This document shows positions 1 to 25,600 of a DNA stretch of 64,000 bases, piece after piece. How positions within the stretch are numbered: the first letter of the stretch is position 1; every line of letters begins with the position of its first letter. Made by a program: the position numbers and the translations under genes. The DNA is from Centroberyx gerrardi (taxonomy: Eukaryota; Chordata; Actinopteri; Beryciformes; Berycidae). The DNA is taken from assembly GCF_048128805.1 (NCBI RefSeq), contig NC_136017.1:8757807-8821806 (forward strand), given 5' to 3'. The notes beneath the pieces are model-generated. The model searched no databases. It saw only the letters and a program-made list of their open reading frames with translations, and was not told the DNA's origin.

Positions 1-112
1 TAATGTAGATTACCAAGTCAAGTCCATATCATTCATGTCAAGTCTCAAGTCTTAATGTAGATTACCAAGTCAAGTCCATATCATTCATGTCAAGTCTCAA
101 GTCTAAATGTAG
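1..112. repeat. 52-bp tandem repeat (two units plus a partial third)
   Basis: Two near-identical 52-base units begin at 1 and 53, each starting TAATGTAGATTACCAAGTCA, and a third begins to decay after 105. The array probably continues to the left of the window. The CAAGTCAAGTCC core recurs in the minisatellite at 60,384-60,540, so both may belong to one dispersed fish repeat family. No spacer structure of CRISPR type is present. Confidence 0.85.
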
Positions 113-1263
113 AACAAATCAAGAGTCCAGTATCAATTTAATATCTTAAAGAAAATATAATATCTAGGACTTTTCAATGCAATATGGTTTTAATAGAATA
201 AAAACTTGCTAAGAGCATCATGAGTTTGATTTCCATAATCAGTTTCAACTTCAATAAATTCAATCATTCCATACAAATTCAGAAAACAGAATTTAAATTC
301 AGTCGTCTGGTGGAGCAAATCTCATCACTTTCAATCTAAGTCATTTACACAAACACGATTTGCAGTGCCTACTCAAGCAAAAGAGATTATGTCTAACGGA
401 GAACATCATCTTGCCACATGCTTATCTTATTCACTCCAATTTCTGAGGGGGAACAAAAAACACTGTTGATGTGAAATAAGTGATGAAGACATGGGATGGT
501 TTGGCCCACAGAACGGTGTGAACGGGTAGATAGGGCACTTCCTGGCACATGGTAACCTCCTTTGGTGCATCTAAGATTGACTACCATAGAATTTTGATAA
601 TGTTGTCATGGAAACGAGAGGTGTATCTGTTTCTGTTTTCTGTGTAGTAAAAGGAAACTGTTGGTCAATGCCCCGCGTGACATGAAGATACTGGACGGTG
701 GCTGAGAGAACAACATACTGAACTTACTTGTTGAAGTATTCAATATGAAAGACTGTAATACCACAAAGTACATTAAATTCCATTTTGGAATTTTGGAAAG
801 TGGTTTTTTACTTTTGCATACATTATACTTGAATTTAAATGTATCTTTGGCTTACTTTACACTTGTATACATTTTTTTCATGATATTTACACTGTACTTT
901 TTCAATACAGTACTTTTATTAAACATGAAATGGAGTCCAGTAGAATGCCTTTTAATTTCATGCTGGAAAATCTGTTCCAGGTTCACATCATTAGGAATAT
1001 TAAGCATACTCATAATATGAAATTATACAGTCACTGGACTATTGAGTTTTTTGTACTCCATTAGTACTCCACTTTTTGAATTTACAGCTGTTTGAAACTC
1101 TCTTTCTTCCTTCATTACTCAGTGCAGGACATTTTATCAAATTGACTATTCCTCAAATCACAGTGAATACCTGCACACTGCGGCAATGCTTTGTGTTTTG
1201 TCTTTTTATGTTAGCAACTTTTATGTACAGTTTATCCTCCATGCTGTCCTCTTGGCCAGCTCT
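113..1263. other. Non-coding AT-rich sequence upstream of gk
   Basis: I see no supported gene here. The short open frames have no splice context or family similarity. The stretch is AT-rich and resembles decayed repeat sequence leading into the element tail at 1,264. Confidence 0.5.
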
Positions 1264-1333
1264 CTCTTGCAAAAGAGATTTTTAATCTCAGTGAGATTTA
1301 CCTGGTTAAATAAAGATTAAATAAATAAAAATA
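1264..1333 (+). repeat. Fish retroelement 3'-tail-like fragment
   Basis: The segment with AGAGATTTTTAATCTCAGTG followed by CCTGGTTAAATAAAG and a run of TAAA units matches the form of a 3' tail widely dispersed in teleost genomes and usually attributed to LINE-type elements. Recognition is from memory of the motif; the family name is not established here. Confidence 0.55.
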
Positions 1334-1430
1334 ATCACTAAACGTCTAAGCTTCACTGTGCCAACTACAAAGGGTCCTACCATGCTTGGCACACAAGCAC
1401 ACACAATGTACTTGGCCTAATTACTATTAT

Positions 1431-1477
1431 GAGATGAGATGAGATGAAACTTTAATGCTCCCTATGGGGGAAAAAAC
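1431..1477. repeat. GAGAT microsatellite with LINE-tail-like sequence
   Basis: GAGATGAGATGAGATGAAAC is followed by CTTTAATGCTCCCTATGGGG, which resembles the common fish tail ACTTTATTGATCCC-(C/T)-GGGGAAATT. It is probably the reverse end of a small truncated retroelement. Confidence 0.45.
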
Positions 1478-1604
1478 AAAAACAAATCAAAGACTAGAAT
1501 ATAGATAAGAGATATAAAAAAGCAGAGAGTATGATATAGATAGCAATATAATAAGTAATACAGGAAAAGTTGATAAACAGCTTCATCATACTGCTTCAAG
1601 TCAG

Positions 1605-1644
<40 letters not shown>

Positions 1645-1664
1645 AATATCTATCTACGGTATCT
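1605..1664. repeat. (TCTA)n tetranucleotide microsatellite
   Basis: About ten nearly perfect TCTA units, then two degenerate TCTAAATA units. It lies about 240 bases upstream of the gk start codon and is likely length-polymorphic. Confidence 0.95.
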
Positions 1665-1719
1665 AAATATCTATGTATTTGTTTGTTTGCTTGTTTGTTT
1701 ATTTTGAGGGGAAGAAGCC

Positions 1720-1887
1720 ACTGGTTGCGTCATCACTAAGGGCCAAGACGAGAGTGACGCATGCGTGACGCCACTGACCGATCGACCGACTTTGCTTTGA
1801 GCCCTAAGCCCCTCTGCCGGTGGCGTCGGTAGGTTTCCTGTCCACCCCAGTGCCGGAGGTCTGTTGCTCCACATCTACAGAGCGCAC
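1720..1887 (+). promoter_or_regulatory. gk: Probable gk promoter and 5' UTR
   Basis: This is a locally GC-rich, CpG-containing stretch immediately before the gk first exon, in contrast with the AT-rich surroundings. It holds TGCGTCATCAC (ATF/CRE-like, near 1,725) and a near-palindrome GTGACGCATGCGTGACGC at 1,754-1,771 that resembles NRF1 plus CRE half-sites. No TATA box is visible, as is common for housekeeping metabolic genes. The start of transcription is inferred, not seen. Confidence 0.55.
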
Positions 1888-1899
1888 ATGAACGGTGCC

Positions 1900-14345
<12,446 letters not shown>

Positions 14346-17300
14346 GCCCAGACCCCTGGAGGCAGGAAGGCAAGTGAGAGGGAAGTGGAATGAAACGCTC
14401 ATCGTACCGGACCACCACTTGATCTCTTGGTTGCGCTCTTCTTCCAAAATGCATTCCTGAAGAAAGAGACGTTTTCAGCGCTCCTGCCGACTCTTACTGT
14501 TGGTTGGAAAATCAGTGCGGAGATTTACTGAATGACCGAGGCTCAAAGGCCAAGTTTGAACTGACTAACAAGAATGTGGACTTAACTGAGATTAATTTTG
14601 CTTTTTTTTTTTTTTTTTTTTGTAATTGTTTTGTTTTAATTTGTGTTTTGTTTTTTTTCTGCAGCAGGCTAGATCACACGGTTGTTCCTCTGTCAGTGAG
14701 TTAGACATGAACGCTAGATGGTGTGCGTGCAGTATTTTTTTTTGTTTTTTTTTTTACAAAGTGAATTTTTCCCAAGCTTGTTATTTATGTAGCAACTCAA
14801 CAGACGGTACAACCAGATTATTGTCACTTTTGCCGCAGCCGTGTTAAGTGAAGTATGCTTTCTAATTTGCAGTATTTACTATTTGTCACGTCACTGTTAC
14901 ACTTGAATGGTCTTCTGACAGTCATCTTGTGATGTGATGTTGTTTCAGACGCCTCCACCATGAACTCTAAAGAGGAATTTTAGAGCACTTTATATATTTT
15001 ATTGTTTGTCTTGTGAGCTGTGTAGTAACAGAGGCTATATATATATTTTGTAAAAGTTTGGATTGATACACTGAAAAGGTTTCAGTTAGTTTTTAGGGGA
15101 ATGAAAACATGGGAACGAATGGAAGATGATTATATATTTTTTTGCCGAAAGTAGCATTCTTGTATTTACTTGAATGTTTGTAAGCAGTGAAAATATGAAA
15201 GATCTGTATTGTGCTATGTGCAAACATGTTATGATGGGCAATGGTGCATACAATTTTAGATTCCCGTGTTCCCACCTGATCCATCTACCGCCAAAAGCAT
15301 AATGGGACAGCGAAAGAGAAAATCCACCTTAAGCAGACCTGTATTTCTGTGATCTTTGACAGCTCAGTCAGTAGTCATAGTTACGCCAAAGCTACAAACC
15401 AGTAAGACCCTCTTCTGTGATGATCGTCAAGGGACAAAACTGTTAATCGGTGACTTACTTCCTAGACTCATAATGTTTGTTTGAGCTTTTACATCCCAAT
15501 GAGCTTCGTTTCATTGTACTTCCTACAAAGGCAAACAGTAACTAGTGTTGTTTGTTTTAAATGGTGAATGTCATTAATACAGTGTAGATTCCATATAAAC
15601 AGAAATGACGCCGTTTTTGTTGATATGAAATCTACACCCTGTTAAAGTTTGTTGCTGTTTGACTTTGCAGGGTTTTGTGTAGTGAGAACTGTTTATGAAT
15701 TCAATACCTGAGAGTTTGAACTTTTGTCTCATCTTTTGAAAATATATAAAAAATGATGAATACAGTAAACGGAACATGATCTTTTCCACCAAACTCTCTT
15801 AATCCTGACTGTATCCAGCAAACTGTTAAAAAAAAACCATTAGCTCCTTGCGTAATTATTTCAAGAGGGAATATAATGTTGGTGAACACTCACTGATGTT
15901 TTCTAGAGCCAGTTAACTCACACATGCTGGTGAATGAGAATTTAATTCACTTAAAATAATTTACCAGAGATTTCTTTGTCTGTTTGCTGGCTTCTGAAAG
16001 GGTTGACTGATAAAGTAATTCTTTGTCCCCATTTTAGAATATTTTCATCTCTTTCTCACTGCTGCAAAGTGCCCCGTTTACCGACTTTCCATTTTTTCAC
16101 TTTTGCAGAAAAATAACTAACTAAAAACAACTAAAACGAACTGCAATAGATCTGTCAAATTATGCAACACTTGGTGTTGAAAAGCTCAAATCAAAACATT
16201 ATGCGTGTCTCTAAAGTCAGTTCTCAATGAAACGGCAACATAAATTTGATATGTTCCAAATTTAAAGTGAACTATACAAGATGAAACATGACAATTCCTT
16301 TTAATCAGCTGTGAAATTTTTGAAGTTACTTGTAATCTGTGTGGGGCTTTTCTCAGAAATATAATTGCACAATCATGTTTGTCGCTCCAAACAGCCTCGA
16401 TGTTACAATTTTTTTTTTTTTTTCTAATGCCCAACATTTGTCAATGCATCACTGGTACAGAGAAACTGAAATGCTGTTTTAATGTTGGATGTTCAACTTG
16501 CTGAAGCTAATGTTTGCATTCAGTCTGCTGTTTCTGTGTTTTCCATGTGAGATCTGAGTTGTGACCATTTATGAAAGTGGAAGCCAGTATTTCCATTGCT
16601 CAGTGAAAGGCGGAGGCAGAACGGGTATTTTGTTTGAGAGAAGATATTTTTGACTAGTAATTTTATTGCTTTGTATTGTTGATACGATTATTTATTGAAC
16701 TGTTTAGCTGACAAACCCCATAGAAGGTCTCGAATTCCTGTGTACAAAGGCATGAAGTGCTCTTTAGATAAACATGATTTACTTTGCAGGGCTGGCCGGC
16801 TTCGGTTATTTATCAGTGGGTTGAATATAAGGGAAAAAGTCAACTCGTCTTTGTGTGTTTTATGTTTCCGTCTGGAGTCATTTGCTGCACTGAATGGCAT
16901 GAATTGCCAAGAGAATTATAGAGAGGGTATAATTGAAGAGTTTCATTTTAAAATAAGATTTGAAAAACATCGACTCTTACAAAATGATTGCAGGCATGAA
17001 AGCAAAGCATGCTACTGATAACCATTTAAGATACGAGTCATCCTGACTAATGGTTGGTTTTGATGATAGAATCTTCTGTTTTTTAACATTGAACAAGGAA
17101 TTTGTGGGAGCAACACTTTTTAAATGGATACAAACACTTTCACCCAGTACATGTTGTGTTGAAGCCTGTCGTAACCCTTTGCCACTCACTTTGCATGTAA
17201 TTTCCTTAGACTCATCCACAATTTGGAACACGTCTGTATTACCTATATAAAAAGTGTACGATTCCCTTTGAACCCTGTACTAATTAAAGGGACAATCCAC

Positions 17301-17470
17301 CCTAAAACTGAAATTTCAGATATAGAGACCTTGTACAGTTTAATTCTGATTTGTGAAGAGGAACAACAGAGCCGATATATGAAATGGGAATGGGAATATG
17401 TATTTCATCGACTTTTCCAATGTATGGAAACATGTTTTGCAGGAAAATAAATGTATCATCAAAAACCAAG
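14346..17470 (+). other. gk: gk 3' UTR (predicted) with polyadenylation signal
   Basis: About 3.1 kb follows the TAG stop, with T-rich runs (around 14,600 and 14,740) and no supported coding. A canonical AATAAA at 17,446-17,451 is the best end signal. A fragment of the fish repeat beginning TTAAAGGGACAATCCACCCT lies near 17,284, so the last part of the UTR may be transposon-derived. Earlier cleavage sites are possible. Confidence 0.5.
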
Positions 17471-19450
17471 TTACTTTGTCCTGCATTTCACTCTTGCACT
17501 TTTTTTTTACATGGTGCGCATTGATTGCACTTGGAGATTAATGACTGCACAGAACATTAAAATATCCCAAAATCTGAACTAAGGCAATTTACTGAGGTTT
17601 TGTAATATTCCAAAACAAGTTTTCAGTGTTGGTGTTGGGCAACTCTTCAGCGTTTGCCGTAATTTACCCAGAGCACTGGCACATTAGTCATAGTGGTAAT
17701 ACAGAAACTGAAAGGATGAAGGCACGCAGTGTTGGTAATGTGCATATTCTGTAATTAGACAGGCTTGGTGAAATCATTTGTGCTATTAAACAAGGCTGAG
17801 AGCTTACATGGAAACCTGGCTTTGATATTATTAGACATATAAGCTTTGTCCAGAACATTTCATCAAACATTTCTCAGCATTAGGCTAATGGGACAGCTGT
17901 GCACCAGCAGTATGAGTCTGTACAATATGGGCTGGTTCACTTACCCCATGACAAAGCAGATTGCAAGTAATAGCACAGATTTCACTGGACGTTTTCCATG
18001 TGAAGTCACGCTTAATTAGCACTTGCTGTGTTTGGCAGGGCTGAACGGCAAACATCTCTGAACACGACACATCTCTCTGTAGGGGAAATCCCAACAGGTG
18101 AGCTGTTGACAGAGGAGTGGTCAGCACCAAAGATACTGTATATGTGAGCTCTGAATACCGACACACACCATTCTGGTACTAAATGCCCGCAGCTATAAAC
18201 CTTGCAAACGCTCCAGTGGAGTTTTTCAGCCTGACCAGAACGTCTTAACAGGTACGTGACACAAAAATATTATTATTATTATTATTATTATTATGTTTTT
18301 ACAGATTGCACATCCAAAAATATTCCAAAGGGGAAACACACATATAAAGTCAGTTGTAAAGCTCAATTATATTGCAAATATATTGAAGGGACAGCACAGT
18401 GTGGAGCATTACAACTGTCTCTGTATGTGCTTCCCCTTTGGAATATACTTTTTTTTTTCTAGGTAGCAGACTGTGTGTGCAATATAAGTGAAGGGCTGCG
18501 TTTCAAAATGCTATATACCCATTTTGGAAAAACAAGTACTTAATGTGCATTGCTCAATATTCAAAAAATGCAACTGATCATGTCATTAAAAATATTACAA
18601 TCTTGTAAGCAAACATCTTAAGATACCTAATACCCTCAATAATAATCCATGGTGAATTTAATATTCATGCCAGCTATAATTTTGCATGGATAGATAAAGG
18701 AGGATGCATGCTTAGAAGAAACACAACATGAAGACATTCATTTTTGCATATTTATTCATGATTACACATATTTCAATTTTGTTTTCCAGTTGAGTTACTG
18801 ATTCATTCACAGAGGCTGTATTGTTTAATGTCTGTGATCATGTATGCAGGGCCTTGCGTTCATTTGCATATTAACTGGCCCTCAGAAACCTGTTTTTCTA
18901 TCTGAGGAATGAAACTTCTGTCATTCAAACTGACAGGTACAATTACAGAAAAAAAGTGGTGACAGCCATTGCTAAGTTGTGTAAATTTATAAGTACGTTT
19001 TTGTAACTGAAATGTTTGAAATCTTTTTTTAATATGCAACAAAGTCCTGTCACTAAGTTTAGCTGTAGACTAATGCAATACGGATAATAAATGTGTTTTT
19101 ATAGTTACTGGCGGTGAAGGTGATTATCACATCAGTCCACTCTCTGGCTCTTACTTATTATGTCAAACTAGAATCAAAACAGTGTTATTAAGTTTGTTTT
19201 GAGCCAAAATGCTTGTGGATAGAGTAAAAAGGGGGGTATAACAGAGTATAATCACCTGTAATGTCTATCTAATCACATGTAATGTCTGTTGTTTTTAATT
19301 TCAACTTCAAACTTTTATTTTGAAACTTGAAAGTTAAACCACTAATCTATTAACCAGGAAGCTGTCCCACTTCTGTCAGGTGTGGGACATTTGTGCAGCA
19401 GTTGTTCCTCATTTCTGAACGTCCAGGGACACAGAGCAGGAAGGTGTGTT
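17471..19450. other. Intergenic DNA between gk and the nfkbiz-like gene
   Basis: No gene is supported. The stretch holds a (TTA)n run at about 18,268-18,293 and the hairpin at 18,320-18,449. A TGAGTCA (AP-1-like) heptamer at 19,453-19,459, just past the end of this stretch, lies about 150 bases before the next start codon and may belong to that gene's promoter. Confidence 0.5.
18320..18449. repeat. Long imperfect hairpin (about 40-bp arms, 50-base loop)
   Basis: TATTCCAAAGGGGAA (18,321-18,335) faces its reverse complement TTCCCCTTTGGAATA (18,431-18,445), and the pairing continues inward through CAGTTGTAA / TTACAACTG with mismatches. It could be a fold-back MITE or a transcribed hairpin. There is no coding potential. 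Confidence 0.8.
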
Positions 19451-19607
19451 GGTGAGTCAGTCACAGGTTATTAGACATGACACTGTCACTCTGTCATTAA
19501 AAGTTCACCGCATTGTGTTGACAGACAGTTTGCATTACAGGAATTCTTTGGAAAAGAGACGTGTCGGTTCGAGCTGGAGTTCAGCGTTAATAAATGACTC
19601 CCTGAAC

Positions 19608-22600
19608 ATGTTGGATCAAAGTTGGATTGAGACCAGTGGGAGACAAGTTCTGCCAATGGACACCGACTCAAGCGAATATGATAAAAGTGAGTCTTTTTTC
19701 ATCACTGGTAAACAAATACGCAGCATTGCCAAATTCAAAAGGTGTTAAATTTCAACAATGCGCTTACCTTCTTTCTTCCTACTTCCTGGTAGTTGTGTCC
19801 CAGCAGCCTTGTTTTGTTTGTCACGGGAATGAAGAAGTGTGTCCGATAAGTTTACCTGTGCGTTCAACTTGTCACACTACTGAGAGAACAGAACAGACGG
19901 CTGGACAGCATTCCAGGAAGAAACAATCATAGTTAATTAATTTAGAAACCAATTTTCAGTCTCTTTTCAGTTTACAGCACCCTCACACAGTAGGGGAGAA
20001 AGGGGTAACATGAGCCATTCTTTACATTTAGTGCTACTACGGCAAAATAAATGTGTATTTATTTCAAACAATAATCATGTATACCTCAGGTTGTTGGCTA
20101 TTCATGGAAATTAAAACATTTTCTGTTGCTCATACAGTTTTTCAAGTATAAGCCATTAAAGAAGTTGATCTTTTTGGACAACTTACCCCAGGGTGGGGGC
20201 ACATAGATCTGCCAAGGAGGCTGAACCCTTGTTTGTTTTGTGTTTATAGTCTTGTGGAATAATGATATCGTCTCTGTAGTATTGGAAAATACCACTTGAA
20301 CACACACGTGTTTAAGTTAACTACATTTTAATAGAATTTAATTGGATTGGGGTTAGCTGAGAAATTGGTTTAACCTGCCCCAGGGCAAGTGGCACATTTT
20401 ACCCCACAGCCTCTTTTACTTCACACAGCTAATCAGGCCCACAGTTAAGTTTATAACCTCATATTGTACCTTATAAAACCTTAAACTAATAAATAATAAG
20501 GCCTCAAATGTACCTACTTACATTTAGATACAAGAATCATGACACTTTAACTTGATGAAATCATTAAAAATCTGTGATAACACGGTTAATTTTGTGTATG
20601 GCTTCCTAGAAACAAGGACTGGCTCATCTTACCCTGAGACTCAACTTACCCCGTTCTCCCCTAAAGCAGCATGGGATGCCTTTGAAACATCTTCCCTGCC
20701 CGCTTGCCGTAGCTCCTGTTGTTGCAGGGCCTCCACCTCTGTGCTCTTACTCAATTTGGTTACAGTTTTACATTGAGGTGTAACAGTTGTGCGTCCCTGT
20801 TGCAGGGTGTGCCATCAGCACCCCGAGGCCACCAGGGTGTCACAGGAAGAACACTGTGAAAGAGCTGATAATGATGAGACGAGTCGGCAGTCACAGTGGA
20901 CAGGTATTTCACAACTACAGGAATATGATAAGATATTATTCTAGGCTTTGGCAATAGCAATATGTTGCTGTCAAATTCATTATTCATGTTTTATGCATTT
21001 ATCAGGAAAAAAACATATAACTATTAAGTTCAAATAAAAGCCTATGCAAAACAATTTTCACTTGGTCAAAATGAATGGAACATAAGAACATTTTAAGAAC
21101 CATTTTGGGCAGAAACAGAGATATTTCTATGTATTTAATGTCTACAGAGAAGAAATAAAACAACAACAACAACAACAACCAGTAACAAAATGTACAAATG
21201 ATAAAGTTGTAATTACATGAAAAAATATAGAATATTAGCTTGCACAAGCCATCAGAGAACGTAGATCGTGATTTTTGCTTATGTTTAATTACCTCCAAAC
21301 AAACAAACATAGGTGCCATCATTTTCTCTCAGTCTGGGGGTTTTCTTTATGAGGATACACAGTGGTAAATAAATCTTTTAGTTCCGTCAGTATGAGGAAG
21401 AAGGGCAGCACACCTGCAGTTGGCTTCAAGGGCAATGCCAAATGAGGGTGTGTTCTGCTGCGGTTGAGAATAGACTACATTTGCAAATACAAAACCCCAC
21501 ACCTGAATTCTCACATTCAGATGCATGCATGAAAACACTCGCAACTTGAAGTATAATTATGTCAAAAAGTGTTGAAGTCTCTCTGAACCGATTCATCCGT
21601 GTCTCTTTCAGAAACGGAACTGCTCACAGAAAAAGAACATCTTGGGTCACAAGTTTAAATCTGTGAAGCCCGATTCATTCTACCAATCCATCGCCAGTGA
21701 GTGCAGCCTTCACCTGTTGAGCACTCCGGCGCCCGTCAACCCCAGCATCCCTAATCAGTTCCTCCCCGGCCCTGAAAACGGCCACGTTACCCCGCAACTT
21801 GTACAACACCCGGCCCCGATCACTGACGGCAAAATGACTTTCTTTCACTGGCAAATACTTCAAGAGGCAAACAGAATGGAGGGAGTTCACCCTGAGGTGT
21901 TGAGTCTGCAGGATGAAGACGGGGACACGTATGTATCGACTAATTGCATGAATAAATATGAATATTCGGACAGATATGATAACACAAGCTGATTGTAAAT
22001 AGAACTTCTATTGGTATTACTTTACTCCTGTCCCACTATCCCTAATTGCAAGTTTTGAAGCATCACCTCTGATCTCACTAAATCATCAACACTGTAATCT
22101 TTCTATCGAGTCATGTTTATTTATATAGCCCTTTATCACAAGCATGTCTCAAAGTATCAGTATTACCTTTATTCGACGAGGCACACCCTGGCTATTCATG
22201 CACCTTCTTTGTGATTGGATACACCCTCATTGTACTTGGATACATTCTCATGGGCCTAATTCTCTTTCATCCACCAGATGTCTTCACATAGCCGTGGCCC
22301 AGGGCAAAAGGGCTCTAGCCTATGTGCTTGCTGCGAAAATGGCTGGAATTGGCTCACTGGATATGAAAGAGCACAACGGCCAGGTATTATATGATTTTAA
22401 TGTGATGTGATGTGATGTTTAATATTTATCTTTAATCCACACTTACATAAATCCAAAGAAATATCAGAGCATGTACTGTACGTCCACGTCTTTGTTCACA
22501 GACAGCGCTTCAGATCGCAGTTGCTACCAATCAGCACTTGATTGTTCAGGACCTGCTGGCACACGGGGCGCAGGTCAACAGTAGAGACTGCTGGGGGCGC

Positions 22601-25600
22601 TCCCCTGTTCATGTCTGTGCTAAGAAAGGCCACTTTCTCTCTCTGCAGGTGAGCCCATGTCTGTTTTTCAGTTCATTACAAGTTGTCGTTTACAAGAGGC
22701 CATTGTGGCATATCTGTGAAAAGCCCATTGTTCCTATAAAAGTAATTTAACATCGTTTCAATCAGTGTTAATGCATCAGCACAACTAACGTTGAATCAGC
22801 ATTGTGTCAACATTGCGATATAGATCGGTGGTGCTTTTGTATGAGGTTCCTGGTTTGAATCACAGCTCCTTCACTCTTAAGAGTTCCCACTGTATTGTTG
22901 TCAGCAGTGTGAACACTTGTAGAAATAATGATGATGAAAACACACACGTTCAAATTCAGCAATAGCTCAGCAGGATCAGCAGCTGGGTTGTCTATCATCC
23001 CTTGACACTCTTAGTGTTGGTTCAATACCTCATCGAGGTAGAAAGTTATTGCTGAAACCAGTCTGTAATGTCTTTAACCTGACTGGTAAACACACTGGCT
23101 TACAGAGCAATATAGTACTGTATACTGGCTCCTATAGGCCGCTCCAAAGAAATACACAGCATGTACACACTGATCCTACAGGCAGATCCAAGGAAATACA
23201 TGACAACAGACAGGCTGCTGTCAGGAACGTAATACATACTGACTCCTAAAGGCAGTTACATAGACATTTACAATACATAGACACAGATACTATATGTGAT
23301 TGACACAATATGTGGAGAGACGAATCAAAAAATCAAAGATACTCTATGTAAATCAACAACATGGAGACATAAAATGCTTATGGAGTCAACTTTGGGAATT
23401 TGGATTTTAGCCCTATAGGCAGGCGGTGGGCTACATTTTTAATATACTATACATGTAATATGCAATGCCAACATTTTTAAAACCACGACGCAACAAAACC
23501 ACCTCCTTACAGCTCTCTGGAAAGTAGTTGCTTTTTAACTTTTTCTCAGAGCGTTTAAATCTTTACTCAGGATGTTGGCTTTCAAAATTCACTAACTTAA
23601 CCCAGCCTCAAAACTTGAATGTCATCCAGTGCTTTGAGCCACTGGGTCAAACCGTTTCAGAAGTTTTTTTTGTCAGAGCTTTTCAATCTTTACTTGGGCT
23701 CTTGGACCTAAGGTTAGGGTTTGAACCCTTGAACCCAAATCCTCAAACCTTTTAAATTGCTGAGCAGCTCGTTGAGCCACTGATTCATACTGCTTCAGAA
23801 AGTTTATTCTCAACTTTTGAACTTGTTATCTGAAAGATCCTGGATCATGACTCTCAAAAAATGAAAATGATTTAAGGTTAGAACTGGGGTTGTGAACTAC
23901 AATCTCAGTGGGCTGTTGAACTAGTTTCTTCCTCTGAGCTGCTGAATGAAACTCCAGTTTACCTTGTCTGAGATCATTTCAATTTCCTCTTAGTGCTGGA
24001 TCAAATATTTACACAATCTGCAGATTTCTGACTAGTTGTTTATCTTGTTAAAGCAGGCGCCCACAGATTAAGGGAACATGGAAACTGAAAAATACATGGA
24101 GGTCAAGCTGACAACATGGCTGTATTTCTTAGTTCCTGAAAAGTTGACATTTTGGAGATACAAACTTTTCACCCAACAGCAACGTTATGTTTATTGTATT
24201 CATATGCAGGGAAATGCTGACTGACTTTTGGCAACTGGTCATATTTTTACTCCTTTTGTTCTGGAGATTGAAATGCTTGAAAGTTATGGGTCAGGCCATG
24301 AAAACAAGTGTCATGGTTTAGGTCCTGCATTTCTCAACACATCTAGTTACTGTAAATACAAACTTATTCAAGCGTTAAAATGGCAACAGTAGTGTTGTCA
24401 TGGCAACTGATCACTGGCACACTGGGCTACATTCACCTTGATCCCTTGTCACAAAGTTTTAAGTGTCTTGGTGACTTGCAGCTTATCTGACTGGTTAATG
24501 TTTAATTGTGCACCATCGCTGTGAGGTAAAACACTGTGTGTGTTATGTTAGGTTATCACATGTTACTCTGCTGTAGACTTTTGACTCATCACAGAATCTG
24601 GACAATTTTAAATAAATTAAACGATGCCCTTAATCTTTTAATTTTATATTTCCCTTTATATATATTAATCCGTATCTTGCTATCTTTTTTCTCTCACACT
24701 TGTCACAGAGCATCCAGATGGCCCTAACTGGAAACTGGCAACTAATTGATATTGAAATGTTCAATTACGATGGTGAGTACTTTATGTTTTTTTGGCCAAA
24801 TGTGTCTCTGCCAGAAGCAGCAGGAAAACAGACCATGCTAATTCTAATAAATCCCACTGTGTGGAGGTTTTCTGTAGTCTGATGACAACATGAACTGTGT
24901 CTCCTATCACAAAAGAAACTGATACTTTTAAAAAGCAAAAGAACAGAAAAAGAGAGTGTGGCAGTACAGGGACCGTTTCATCCATTTATCCTATCCATTT
25001 TCTAAGGGCAGGTATCACTTTTTTTCAAATGGTGGAGATTTTTTGGAGCTTAACTCATCAAGCAGTGAATTACTTTGACATCTAAGCTTTTCCCTTGATA
25101 TGCTTAATATTTGTATTTTTTTAAAAGGCGTGCGCAACCGCCTAAATCCTGCTTCTGAGAAATTTCTCTGTGACGAATGAATCTTAAAAAAAAAGACTAA
25201 CTGGTGACACTACCATTCTCTCTCCTGAGGTTTAACTCCGCTCCATGCAGCGGTCTTGTCTCACAACGCCGTGGTCAAAGAGCTGAGGAGCCTGGAAAGT
25301 ATCTGCTCATTCATGGCAGCGAAGCTCATGCAGAAGAGACAAATGTACAGGGAATGTATTAAGACTCTGCTGCTCATGGGAGCCTGCTGTGGCACAAAGG
25401 TAACTACTAGAACTATTGTTTAGCATTTTATTTAGGAGCTGATAGAAGACAAAGAAACCCCAAACGGCTTGGGTTTGTTTTGTTTTGTGGTTTGGATATT
25501 ACTTCATTAATTACTCCTTGAAACATGTAATTCATTTTACTACTTTATATTTCTTTAGTCATGAGTGTGGAGGGATTTTTTCTCTCACTCGTAACAAGTG

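Noticed and set aside
1-112. Direct repeats as a CRISPR array
   Set aside because: The units are contiguous with no unique spacers, and the window is animal nuclear DNA.
1888-1890. First ATG as the gk start
   Set aside because: It is in frame but has a weaker context than ATG 1900 and adds MNGA, absent from the family; kept as an alternative.
22963-23029. A true tRNA gene
   Set aside because: A and B boxes are present but no acceptor stem or plausible cloverleaf; better explained as a SINE.
25249-25260. CATGCAG|CGG as acceptor of nfkbiz-like exon 7
   Set aside because: It would delete the GLTPLHAA part of an ankyrin repeat; the acceptor at 25,229 restores the canonical repeat in the right phase.
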